Origin: JAIEPT01 sp038217425
GTDB lineage: Bacteria > Planctomycetota > Planctomycetia > Gemmatales > Gemmataceae
NCBI GenBank assembly: GCA_038217425.1
Contig: JBBQPM010000173.1
Coordinates: 1-15,048 of the forward strand
DNA: 15,048 nt
Reading direction: 5' to 3'
Part shown: piece after piece, positions 1-6,653 of the stretch
Layout of the letters: each line of letters starts with the position of its first letter
How positions within the stretch are numbered: position 1 is the first letter of the stretch
Translations under genes and position numbers: made by a program
The notes under the pieces: generated by a model
Told to the model about the DNA's origin: nothing
The model's database searches: none
Seen by the model: the letters and a program-made list of their open reading frames with translations, nothing else

Positions 1-660
1 GGCGTCGGCGCCGACGAGGCTGACGGTGGCGCTGCCGCCTTGGACGATGGACTGATTGGCGAGGGCGGCGAGCGTGGGCGGCGTGTTCGCGGGGGCGGTG
101 ACGGTGAGCGTGAAGCTCCGCTGTGCGGCGCCTCCGCGGCCGTCGCTGACGGTTGCCTGGATGACCGCGGAGCCGACGAAGTTTGCCGCGGGCGTGACCG
201 TGAGCTGATTGCCCGAGACGATCACGGCGAACGAGGCGCCGGCCGGATTGCTGCTGAGCACCTGGGCGCTGTAGGTGAGCGGATCGCCGTTGGCGTCGGC
301 GCCGACGAGGGTGACGGTGCTGCTGCCGCCTTGCACGATCGAGGCATTCGCGAGGGCGGCGAGGGTGGGAGCGGTGTTCGCGGGCGCCGAAACGTTGAGC
401 GTGAAGCTACGCTGTGCGAAGCCGCCTCGGCCGTCGCTGACAGTGGCCTGCACGACCGCGGAGCCGACGAAATTGGCGGCCGGCGTGACGCGCAGCTGGT
501 TGCCGGTGACGTTGATTGTGAACGAGGTGCCGCCGGGATTGCTGGAGAGCACCGTGGCGCTGTAGGTGAGAGGATCGCCGTTGGCGTCGGCTCCAGCGAG
601 CGTGACGACGGCGTTTCCTCCCTGAACGATGGCTTGATCGGCGATGACGGCGAGCGTCGG
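1..660. repeat. In-phase 291-bp tandem repeats inside the CAP protein gene
   Basis: The 97-residue repeat unit is encoded by 291-bp direct repeats at 370-660 and 79-369, with a third copy starting at 78 and leaving the window. Nucleotide identity is high in blocks: GATCGCCGTTGGCGTCGGC occurs at 282-300 and again at 573-591, exactly 291 bases apart. Each unit encodes one cadherin/Ig-like beta sandwich containing GADANGDPLTYSA and VSDGRGG. The number of further copies outside the window is unknown. Confidence 0.9.
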
Positions 661-1620
661 CGCGACGTTCGTGGCGGCTCCCGAACCCTGGAGGAAGTTG
701 CTGTGGACGTTGCTCGCGCCGACAGCGACGGTCCGCGTGGCCGTGCCGGTGAAGCTGCCGCCGGACACGGTGACGGTGTAGCTGCCCGCGGGGAGTTGGA
801 TCTGATACCCGCCGGCCGCGGAGGTCGTGGTGGTGTAGGTGGAGCCGCCGGAGGTGATGGTGAGGTTGACGCCGCCGAGGCCCTCGCCGATGCTGTAAAA
901 TCCGTCGGCGTTGAGGTCGTTGTAGACGGTGCCGAGAAAGAAGGCGTTGCCCTGGTTGAAACGGGCGCCGAAATCCTGGGTGACGAGGTAGGGGCCGAGC
1001 GCACTCCCCGCGGGGGCGGCGACGACGCTGATGCCGACTTCGCGCAGCACGGAGTTCATGATGTTATTGCGATGCCCGGCCGGGCTTTGAATGCCGCCGG
1101 GCCCGTAGCCCCAGTCGACGGCGAAGCCGGCGTGCGCGTAGAAGCTATTTTCGGAATAGGCGAAGACGTTTTCGGCGAGGTTCGACCAGTTGATGTAGCC
1201 CGCCTTGGTGATGCGCGTGCCGAGACTCGCCTCGCCCGGCGCCTGATGCGTCTGCTGCCCGGAGTTGGCCATCGCGGTGTTGTGGAGGGCGGCGGCGGAC
1301 GCGAGGGTGTCGCTCCAGGCCAGCGGCGGCGCAGCCGTCAGCGACGCCCATTGCTGCGTCAAAAGATTGCGGTCGACGCCGAAGTAGCTGAGCGCGCTCT
1401 GCACGTTCGGATCGGTCGAGTTGAGCAAGATTGGCAGCTCGGCAGCCGGGTTCTGGCGCATGCGGTTCATGAGTTCGAGCATGTACTGCTCTTGCATGCC
1501 CGCGGCCGGGTTGAGTCGATCTTCGAGCCGTTCGAGTTCGAGTTGAACTTTGGATTTCTTACGTACGTAGGATCGCAGTTTGCCGACGAGACCCCGCGCC
1601 CACGAGATGGTGCTGGACAT
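1..1620 (-). CDS. Secreted CAP/SCP-domain protein with tandem cadherin/Ig-like repeats (3' end outside window)
   Basis: The minus frame is open from ATG at 1620 to the window edge (540 residues, no stop), so the C-terminus is missing. The basic N-terminus carries LERLEDRLNPA (residues 29-39), a motif recurrent at the start of planctomycete surface proteins and probably an export or anchoring signal; there is no classical signal peptide. A CAP (SCP/PR1) domain spans about 42-220: HNTAM (H113), THQAP (H125), LAENV (E150), GHRNNIM (H183) and the closing VTQDFG. The two His and one Glu of the family cavity can be matched. A beta domain of the SdrD-B/CNA-B type follows (about 228-310), then repeats starting PTLAxxAxxxIVQGG with ADANGDPLTYSA at 321, 418 and 515. 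AG-rich GAAAGAGAAG precedes the start. Bacterial CAP proteins are extracellular and mostly of unknown function; the repeats suggest adhesion or a cell-surface stalk (inference). Confidence 0.9.
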   Translation of the reverse strand, partial: MSSTISWARGLVGKLRSYVRKKSKVQLELERLEDRLNPAAGMQEQYMLELMNRMRQNPAAELPILLNSTDPNVQSALSYFGVDRNLLTQQWASLTAAPPLAWSDTLASAAALHNTAMANSGQQTHQAPGEASLGTRITKAGYINWSNLAENVFAYSENSFYAHAGFAVDWGYGPGGIQSPAGHRNNIMNSVLREVGISVVAAPAGSALGPYLVTQDFGARFNQGNAFFLGTVYNDLNADGFYSIGEGLGGVNLTITSGGSTYTTTTSAAGGYQIQLPAGSYTVTVSGGSFTGTATRTVAVGASNVHSNFLQGSGAATNVAPTLAVIADQAIVQGGNAVVTLAGADANGDPLTYSATVLSSNPGGTSFTINVTGNQLRVTPAANFVGSAVVQATVSDGRGGFAQRSFTLNVSAPANTAPTLAALANASIVQGGSSTVTLVGADANGDPLTYSAQVLSSNPAGASFAVIVSGNQLTVTPAANFVGSAVIQATVSDGRGGAAQRSFTLTVTAPANTPPTLAALANQSIVQGGSATVSLVGADA

Positions 1621-1677
1621 GATATGCTTCTCTTTCCGTTGCCGAACGAACCGTTGACCCGGGGAACGGGGCACACC

Positions 1678-1706
1678 ATCATAGTTCACATAATACAACT
1701 GTGCAA
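1678..1706 (-). promoter_or_regulatory. Candidate promoter of the CAP protein gene
   Basis: On the minus strand TTGCAC (1701-1706) and TATGAT (1678-1683) are separated by 17 bases. The -10 matches 5 of 6 consensus bases, the -35 only 3 of 6. The predicted transcript would start near 1671, about 50 bases before the ATG. The gap of about 110 bp also has to hold the promoter of the divergent peptidase gene, for which I see no convincing pair of boxes (TTGACC at 1654-1659 lacks a well-spaced -10). Confidence 0.4.
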
Positions 1707-1731
1707 ACTCATCCAACCCGGAGAATCCGTC

Positions 1732-3180
1732 ATGTCGTACGTCGTGCTGCTTTCGCTGCTGCTGGCGCAACCTCCTATTCCCGAGCGAGCGCCTCTCGTG
1801 CGGGCCGTCGATCTGATGATCGGCGAGTCGGCGCAGGTGGTCCTGAGCGACAAGAAAGAAGTCGCCGTCAAGCTGTTGTCGGTGAAGGAGGAACGCGACT
1901 ACGTGCGGGACGCCGTCCGCTCGGCACGCGTCGAGGTTGAAGTCGAGGGCCAAAAGATCATGCTCGGGACGGGGAACTATCTACTTCCGCAGAAAATCGC
2001 CGGCGTGCAGATCGACTGCCCCATCACGAGCGGCTACTACAGCAACGTCAACGGCGATCCGTGGGGGCTCGTGAAAGACGCCCGGCTACGGCTTTGGCCT
2101 GAGGGTTCGCCCCTGCAGAAACCCGGTACGTTCCGCTATCCCGCCCGGCAGCGCTGGTTCGCCTCGATGACGCAGATGGCGAACGAACCGGTCTACGTCG
2201 ACGGCGGCGAGAATCCCTCGGTACGCAAGGTTTACTACCACTACGGCCTCGACATCGGCGGCTACGAGGATCGCGTCGAAGTCGTCGCCGCCACCGCGGG
2301 GCTCGTCGTTTCCGCGCGGACCGAGCGCCTCCCCGGCTACGAAGACACGCCCGCCAGGCCACGCTACGACGTCGTCTATCTGCTCGACGATCAGGGCTGG
2401 TACTACCGCTACAGCCATCTCGCGGTTATCGAACCGAACATCAAGCCAGGCGTGCGCGTGACGCTCGGACAGAAGCTCGGCATGCTCGGCAAAGAAGGCG
2501 CCAGCGGCGGCTGGAGCCATCTCCACTTCGACATCACCAGCAAGCAGCCCTCCGGCAAATGGGGCATCCAGGAGGGCTACGCGTTTCTTTGGGAGGCGTA
2601 TCAGAGCGAGCACAAGCCGAAGGTCATCGCGGTCGCTCGGCCGCATCATGTGATTTGGGCGGGCGAAAAGGTCGTGCTGGATACGTCGCGTTCCTGGGCC
2701 AAGGCCGGCATCGCCCAGACGCACTGGAAGTTCGGGGACGGCACGACCTCCGAGGCGCCGGTTCTCGAAAGGACCTACAAGACTCCGGGCATGTACGCGG
2801 AGGTACTCAAGATCGTCGACAAGGAGGGAAACGTCGACTACGACTTCGCGATCATCCAGGTGCTGCAAAAAAATGGAACGCTGCCGCCGACGATTCATGC
2901 CGCGTATTTTCCGACGCTCGGCATCAAGCCAGGCGATGAAGTGTCGTTCAAGGTGCGGACGTTTCGCAGCACCGAGGGCGAGGAATCCTGGGACTTCGGC
3001 GACGGCACGCCGCGGGTCACGGTGAAGTCCGACGGCAACGTGAAGCCGCTCGCGAAAGACGGATACGCGGCCACGACGCATCGTTTTGCCAAGGCGGGCC
3101 AGTACCTCGTGCGCGTCGAACGGCGCACGAACGCGGGCACGGCAGCGACGTATCTGCAGGTTCGCGTGGGGATCGAGTGA
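1732..3180 (+). CDS. Secreted M23 (LytM-type) metallopeptidase with two PKD domains
   Basis: The protein is 482 residues. The start is placed at ATG 1732 because it gives a short signal peptide (MSYVVLLSLLLA) and has CGGAG 8 bases upstream; the frame stays open far upstream only by chance, antisense to the CAP gene. After an unassigned N-terminal part (about 20-150) comes an M23 domain with the zinc motif HYGLD (H170, D174) and HLH (H263, H265). M23 enzymes cleave peptide cross-links or glycyl bonds, often in peptidoglycan; the motifs look intact, so activity is plausible. Two PKD-type beta domains follow, marked by WKFGDG (332-337) and WDFGDG (420-425), each ending in a typical TYKTPGMY / HRFAKAGQY segment. 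PKD domains commonly mediate surface or polymer binding. The substrate cannot be read from sequence. The gene is divergent from the CAP gene and convergent with the membrane protein gene downstream. Confidence 0.9.
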   Translation: MSYVVLLSLLLAQPPIPERAPLVRAVDLMIGESAQVVLSDKKEVAVKLLSVKEERDYVRDAVRSARVEVEVEGQKIMLGTGNYLLPQKIAGVQIDCPITSGYYSNVNGDPWGLVKDARLRLWPEGSPLQKPGTFRYPARQRWFASMTQMANEPVYVDGGENPSVRKVYYHYGLDIGGYEDRVEVVAATAGLVVSARTERLPGYEDTPARPRYDVVYLLDDQGWYYRYSHLAVIEPNIKPGVRVTLGQKLGMLGKEGASGGWSHLHFDITSKQPSGKWGIQEGYAFLWEAYQSEHKPKVIAVARPHHVIWAGEKVVLDTSRSWAKAGIAQTHWKFGDGTTSEAPVLERTYKTPGMYAEVLKIVDKEGNVDYDFAIIQVLQKNGTLPPTIHAAYFPTLGIKPGDEVSFKVRTFRSTEGEESWDFGDGTPRVTVKSDGNVKPLAKDGYAATTHRFAKAGQYLVRVERRTNAGTAATYLQVRVGIE

Positions 3181-3228
3181 TTGGCGAAAGGCGAGCGGGA
3201 GACGTTACGGCATAAATGAGGCAGCGCA

Positions 3229-3293
3229 TTTCCGAGCCGGAAGCGTTAGCGACGATCTTGCGAAAATCGTCGCTAACGCTTCCGGCTCGGAAA
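3229..3293. repeat. Perfect 28-bp inverted repeat (REP-like palindrome / possible bidirectional terminator)
   Basis: Arms 3229-3256 and 3266-3293 are exact reverse complements over 28 bases, separated by a 9-base loop (3257-3265). The core of the arm reads CCGAGCCGGAAGCGTTAGCG. It lies between two convergent genes ending at 3180 and 3312, so it could stop transcription from both sides. Neither side has a true U tract (AAAGAAAAAG follows on the plus strand), so it is not a standard intrinsic terminator. A hairpin this long and perfect resembles a dispersed REP-type element; no second copy occurs in this window. Confidence 0.85.
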
Positions 3294-3311
3294 GAAAAAG
3301 CTCGTCGGGAT

Positions 3312-4025
3312 CTAGCGGGGAGGCATGCGGGCGGCCAGCGAATACGTCTGCTTCTCCTGCAGCGTGATCGATTCCTGCGGCCCGACCCATCCTTTTTCCG
3401 TGCGGACCTGGAAGCGAACCATGCCGGGATTGACCGCGGCCATGAGCCGTTGACCGGCCTTCACGCGATGCGGTTCGTCGTTGATCGTGATGAGCAAGTC
3501 CTCGTCGAACATGTTCACGAACTCAAACTGGCTGCGCAGCGGCGGTTCCGGTTTGATCGGCGGATAAAGGGCGGCGTCCTTCGGCTTCAAGGCGCTCACC
3601 GCGTTCGTCAATTCCGTGAGCTGTTTCGAAATCACCTTCAAATCCGAATTGTCTGTGACCTGAACCTGGGTCGGCGCCGGCACGGCAGGGATCGTCGTTG
3701 GGGGAGTGTTCTTCATCTGGATCAACATCGCATGCAGAACCTTGATGTCGGCCTTCAGATTGACGATCTCTTCCGTTTGACCCAGACCGAGCGGTTGATT
3801 CTTGAGTGCGACCGCGAGTTGCTCGCCGACGATCTTTTCGAAGTCGCGGATGGTCGGCTGATTCTTGAGCAATTTATCGAGGTTGTCGATCTGCCCCTTG
3901 AGCGTCGAAACCTGATTTTTCAGGTCGAGAATGTCGGTATTCGTCTGAGCGTCCGCTCCGGTCGACGAGACCATGAGCGCAGCCAGGACGAGGGACGAAA
4001 TGGACGGTTTGAGCGGGTTGTACAT
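3312..4025 (-). CDS. Possible separate secreted coiled-coil protein from an in-frame internal start
   Basis: Within the preceding gene, in the same frame, ATG 4025 begins MYNPLKPSISSLVLAALMV followed by SSTGADAQ, a well-formed signal peptide with an Ala-x-Ala type cleavage site. GTGAGG lies 8 bases upstream of it. Translation from here would give a 237-residue exported protein containing the coiled-coil and the C-terminal beta domain. Either this is an independent or alternative product, or an ancestral stop codon between two genes has been lost and both are now fused. If only the long form is made, the segment would act as a second transmembrane helix. Sequence alone does not decide between these. 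Confidence 0.45.
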   Translation of the reverse strand: MYNPLKPSISSLVLAALMVSSTGADAQTNTDILDLKNQVSTLKGQIDNLDKLLKNQPTIRDFEKIVGEQLAVALKNQPLGLGQTEEIVNLKADIKVLHAMLIQMKNTPPTTIPAVPAPTQVQVTDNSDLKVISKQLTELTNAVSALKPKDAALYPPIKPEPPLRSQFEFVNMFDEDLLITINDEPHRVKAGQRLMAAVNPGMVRFQVRTEKGWVGPQESITLQEKQTYSLAARMPPR

Positions 4026-4643
4026 GGGTGTAGCCTCACGATGCAAGTAGACTTTGTAGTCGTTATCCGTCAGCGGATCGCGCGCCACCTGATACTTGAG
4101 CTGCGGCAGGATGGGTTGCTGCAGAACGGGCATCTGGGGGTACGGTTGCTTCGGATCCTTGAAGAAAGGCGTCTGCGGACTCCCCATCATGGGCGGCATT
4201 CCCACCAGAAGGGGCGCCTTTATGGGGGTCGGTAGCGGTTGTAACGGCTTTACCGCCTTTTCCTGCTTCACCTTGAGCTTAGGCAGAACATGCTCTGCCC
4301 GCAAGTGTTTTTCCGGAAATCCCGACGGTTTTGGAAAAAGATTGAGCGCGCCCCACATCACCAGGAGCAGCGCCACGCCCGCCAACCCGATGGCGACGAA
4401 GTAGCCGAGCGTTTGCTCTTCACCCTTGCGCTTCCAGTGCCGCATCCACGAATGGATCTTCTCCCGGCGATTGGGATTCGTCGGCACCGAAGGGAGAACC
4501 GGCTTCGGCCGCACCGGTTCGGGACGAACCGCGACCGGCGCCGGAGCCGGCGGAACCGGTTGCGGCGGCGCGACCGGCCGTTCCGGCTTCGGGACGGGCT
4601 CCGTGCTGCGCGCGGCAAACAAGTGTGCGGGTAAGTATGTCAT
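3312..4643 (-). CDS. Proline-rich single-pass membrane protein, unknown function
   Basis: The protein is 443 residues if started at ATG 4643 (MTYLPAHLF). The frame is open to 4820, but the extra 59 residues would nearly abolish the 213-bp divergent spacer, so the shorter start is preferred; the Shine-Dalgarno is weak either way. Order: proline-rich stretch with PxP/VRP repeats (15-55), basic segment (59-74), transmembrane helix (about 80-102, inside-to-outside by the positive-inside rule), second proline-rich linker (105-195), a hydrophobic segment at 213-225 that looks like a signal peptide, a heptad-like helical region with TDILDLKNQVSTLKGQIDNL (about 232-260), another helix (290-315), and a C-terminal beta-type domain (about 375-440). 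I do not recognise the family. The layout (cytoplasmic anchor, proline spacer, coiled coil, end domain) suggests an envelope-spanning protein. See the separate entry for an internal start. Confidence 0.7.
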   Translation of the reverse strand: MTYLPAHLFAARSTEPVPKPERPVAPPQPVPPAPAPVAVRPEPVRPKPVLPSVPTNPNRREKIHSWMRHWKRKGEEQTLGYFVAIGLAGVALLLVMWGALNLFPKPSGFPEKHLRAEHVLPKLKVKQEKAVKPLQPLPTPIKAPLLVGMPPMMGSPQTPFFKDPKQPYPQMPVLQQPILPQLKYQVARDPLTDNDYKVYLHREATPMYNPLKPSISSLVLAALMVSSTGADAQTNTDILDLKNQVSTLKGQIDNLDKLLKNQPTIRDFEKIVGEQLAVALKNQPLGLGQTEEIVNLKADIKVLHAMLIQMKNTPPTTIPAVPAPTQVQVTDNSDLKVISKQLTELTNAVSALKPKDAALYPPIKPEPPLRSQFEFVNMFDEDLLITINDEPHRVKAGQRLMAAVNPGMVRFQVRTEKGWVGPQESITLQEKQTYSLAARMPPR

Positions 4644-4856
4644 TGGCGTTTCGGGGGAAAAACCTGGGTTACCGTGCAGGACGTTCACCCCACCTGATAA
4701 CGGATTCCCGCCAAACGAAAAAGCCGAGTTTTCGAAATGCACGTCAATCCAGGGCGACCGGGAGGAATAGGCGCCCCCGAACACGCCGTGACACACTGAC
4801 CTTGCGGAAACGGCGCGCAATCTCTATCGTCCGCGAAAACCCCGTGGTCCTTGCCT

Positions 4857-5771
4857 ATGCGTCGTTTCTCTTATCTTTGGCTCGTATTGCTCGGCTTGCC
4901 TCAACTCGCCCTGGCACAGGGGGGCCGTACTTTTTTCGGCGACGCCACCCGCGAAGAAGAGCAAGTCGAGGTCCGCGAGGCCAAGGGCGATTCCAACGTC
5001 AGCTTCATCGACAGCGCGATTCCGCTCAACCGCATCCGCACCCGCTACGATCTCAGCTACCTGAATAAACGACCGACGCGGGCCGAGTTCCTTTACACCA
5101 AAGAGAGCTTTCTGCTCCCCGAAACCCGCGTCGATCAGCAAGAGATCAGCACCTACGGCGAGTTGGCCTTCAGTCCCTGGATCTCGGTCTTTTTCGAGAC
5201 GCCGTTCCGCATGGTCAATCCCGAGGTGAACCGCAATATCAGCGGCTCCGGCGACACCAGTTTCGGCTTCAAGTTCAGCGTCTTCGATACCGAAATGTTC
5301 CTGACGACGTTCCAACTCCGCGCCTACGCGCCGACGCACGCCGAACCGATCCTGGGTAACTCCTGGGCGCTGGAGCCGGCACTCCTGGCGAATTTCAAGC
5401 TGAGCGAATATCTCTCCTTCGAAGGCGAAGTTCGCTACTGGACCGCGCTGAATGACCGCCCCGCGCAAGGCAACGTGCTCCGCTACGGTCTCGGCGTCAT
5501 CTACGGACATCGCACCGGCGACATGGTCACCATCATGCCGGTCGCGGAGTTCGTCGGCTGGACCGCGCTCGGCGGACAAACGGACATCTTGCACCCCGAC
5601 GGCTCGATCGAAACGCGCAGCGCATACATGTCGACGATCTTGAACGGCAGCCTCGGTTTTCGCACAGCGCTGGGCGACGTCGCCGACGTCTATCTCGGCT
5701 ATAGCCGGGCGTTCAGCGGCCCGGCGTGGTACCGGGATCTGTTCCGTCTGGAGGTCCGCTTCATGTATTAG
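4857..5771 (+). CDS. Signal-peptide-bearing protein, candidate outer-membrane beta-barrel
   Basis: The protein is 304 residues. ATG 4857 is chosen over TTG 4851 because it starts a clear signal peptide, MRRFSYLWLVLLGLPQLALA, cleaved before QGG. The mature part has no hydrophobic helix, alternates polar and apolar residues in short strands rich in aromatic residues, and ends in LFRLEVRFMY, an aromatic C-terminus of the type seen in outer-membrane barrels. The strand-turn pattern (for example YGLGVIYGHRTGDMVTIMPVAEFVGW) fits a barrel. I do not recognise a named family; a porin-like or structural role is inference. Its stop codon overlaps that of trpA on the other strand. A possible upstream promoter (TTGCGG at 4802, TATCGT at 4825, 17-base spacing) is weak. 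Confidence 0.8.
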   Translation: MRRFSYLWLVLLGLPQLALAQGGRTFFGDATREEEQVEVREAKGDSNVSFIDSAIPLNRIRTRYDLSYLNKRPTRAEFLYTKESFLLPETRVDQQEISTYGELAFSPWISVFFETPFRMVNPEVNRNISGSGDTSFGFKFSVFDTEMFLTTFQLRAYAPTHAEPILGNSWALEPALLANFKLSEYLSFEGEVRYWTALNDRPAQGNVLRYGLGVIYGHRTGDMVTIMPVAEFVGWTALGGQTDILHPDGSIETRSAYMSTILNGSLGFRTALGDVADVYLGYSRAFSGPAWYRDLFRLEVRFMY

Positions 5772-6568
5772 TCGTGGAGCGCTTTCGACAGAGTTTCAAC
5801 CAGGTCTCCGACTGCCGCGACGGGGTCGGCGCCGGCCAGGTGGCGCACCAAAGCGCTGCCGACGATGACGCCGTCGGCGCATTCGCGCAGCATCTTCACC
5901 TGCTCGGGCGAACTGATGCCGAAGCCCACGCACATCGGCAGCGTCGTCTGCGAGCGTAGCCAACGCAGATGGTCCAGAATGTCCGGCGGCAGCACGCTGC
6001 GGGCGCCGGTGATGCCGACCACGCTGACGCAGTAGAGAAACCCCGTCGAGGTCTGGGCGATCTGGGTCGCGCGCGGCCTCGGCGTGGTCGGCGTCACCAG
6101 CTGAATCAGCTTGAAGTCGCACTTCGCCGCCAGCGCCGCCAGCGCGTCGGATTCCTCGATCGGCAAGTCCGGGACGATGGCGCCGCTGAGCCCCGCCTCT
6201 TTCGCCTGGTCCAGAAACGCCTGGGGGCCGCGATGGAAGACGAGGCTGTACGAGACCATCGCCGCCAATGGCACCTGACCCGAGCGGAACGGCTCGCGCT
6301 GCGAAACCTTTTTGAGGAGTTCGAAAACCTGATCGATTTTGAGGCCGCGATCCAGAGCACGCGTGTACGAGGCCTGGATGACCGCGCCGTCGGCGATGGG
6401 GTCACTGTAGGGAAAGCCGACTTCGATCAGCGAGGCGCCTCGGCGCGCACATTCGACGAGCACCTGTTCGGTGGTCGCCAAATCGGGATCGCCGGCGGTG
6501 ACGAAGGGGATGAAGGCTTTGCGTTTCTGGGCACGCAGTTTTTCGAACAGAGCATCAATGGAGTTCAT
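5768..6568 (-). CDS. trpA: Tryptophan synthase alpha subunit
   Basis: The protein is 266 residues, close to the family's usual 268. It converts indole-3-glycerol phosphate to indole and glyceraldehyde 3-phosphate, the indole passing to TrpB in the alpha2-beta2 complex in the cytoplasm. ATG 6568 (MNSIDALFEKLRAQ) is used; the frame extends to 6661 but the extra residues are not family-like. Visible signatures: FIPFVTAGDPD (19-29), LIEVGFPYSDPIADG with catalytic E49 and D60 at exactly the E. coli numbering, GITGARS in loop 6, and the phosphate-binding CVGFGIS and GVIVGSALV segments. No trpB or other trp gene is in the window, so it is isolated from its partner. It lies 76 bases downstream of the diguanylate cyclase gene on the same strand and may be read with it. 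Its TAA overlaps the stop of the convergent barrel gene. Confidence 0.97.
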   Translation of the reverse strand: MNSIDALFEKLRAQKRKAFIPFVTAGDPDLATTEQVLVECARRGASLIEVGFPYSDPIADGAVIQASYTRALDRGLKIDQVFELLKKVSQREPFRSGQVPLAAMVSYSLVFHRGPQAFLDQAKEAGLSGAIVPDLPIEESDALAALAAKCDFKLIQLVTPTTPRPRATQIAQTSTGFLYCVSVVGITGARSVLPPDILDHLRWLRSQTTLPMCVGFGISSPEQVKMLRECADGVIVGSALVRHLAGADPVAAVGDLVETLSKALHD

Positions 6569-6636
6569 GAGACGCGGGGGCTCCCAGGCAGTGGATGCCG
6601 AGTATCTTACGCGTCCGGTCGGGATTTGGCAGAGGG

Positions 6637-6653
6637 GCCGGCCTTTAGCCGGC
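6637..6653 (-). other. Short GC hairpin enclosing the diguanylate cyclase stop codon
   Basis: GCCGGC at 6648-6653 and at 6637-6642 can pair across a 5-base loop; on the minus strand the loop holds the TAA stop of the diguanylate cyclase gene. No U tract follows, so it is at most a weak terminator or a 3'-end stabiliser in the gap before trpA. Confidence 0.4.

Noticed and set aside
1..660. CRISPR-like regular repeats
   Set aside because: The 291-bp periodic units are in frame and encode protein domains; there are no short repeats with unique spacers.
40..1731. Long open plus-strand frame continuous with the M23 peptidase
   Set aside because: It is antisense to the CAP-domain gene, has low-complexity Gly/Arg/Glu/Asp composition, and the peptidase has its own signal peptide and ribosome binding site at 1732.
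3216..4235. 339-codon plus-strand open frame
   Set aside because: Antisense to the proline-rich membrane protein; Arg/Leu-rich composition typical of a shadow frame, and its start lies inside the palindromic repeat region.
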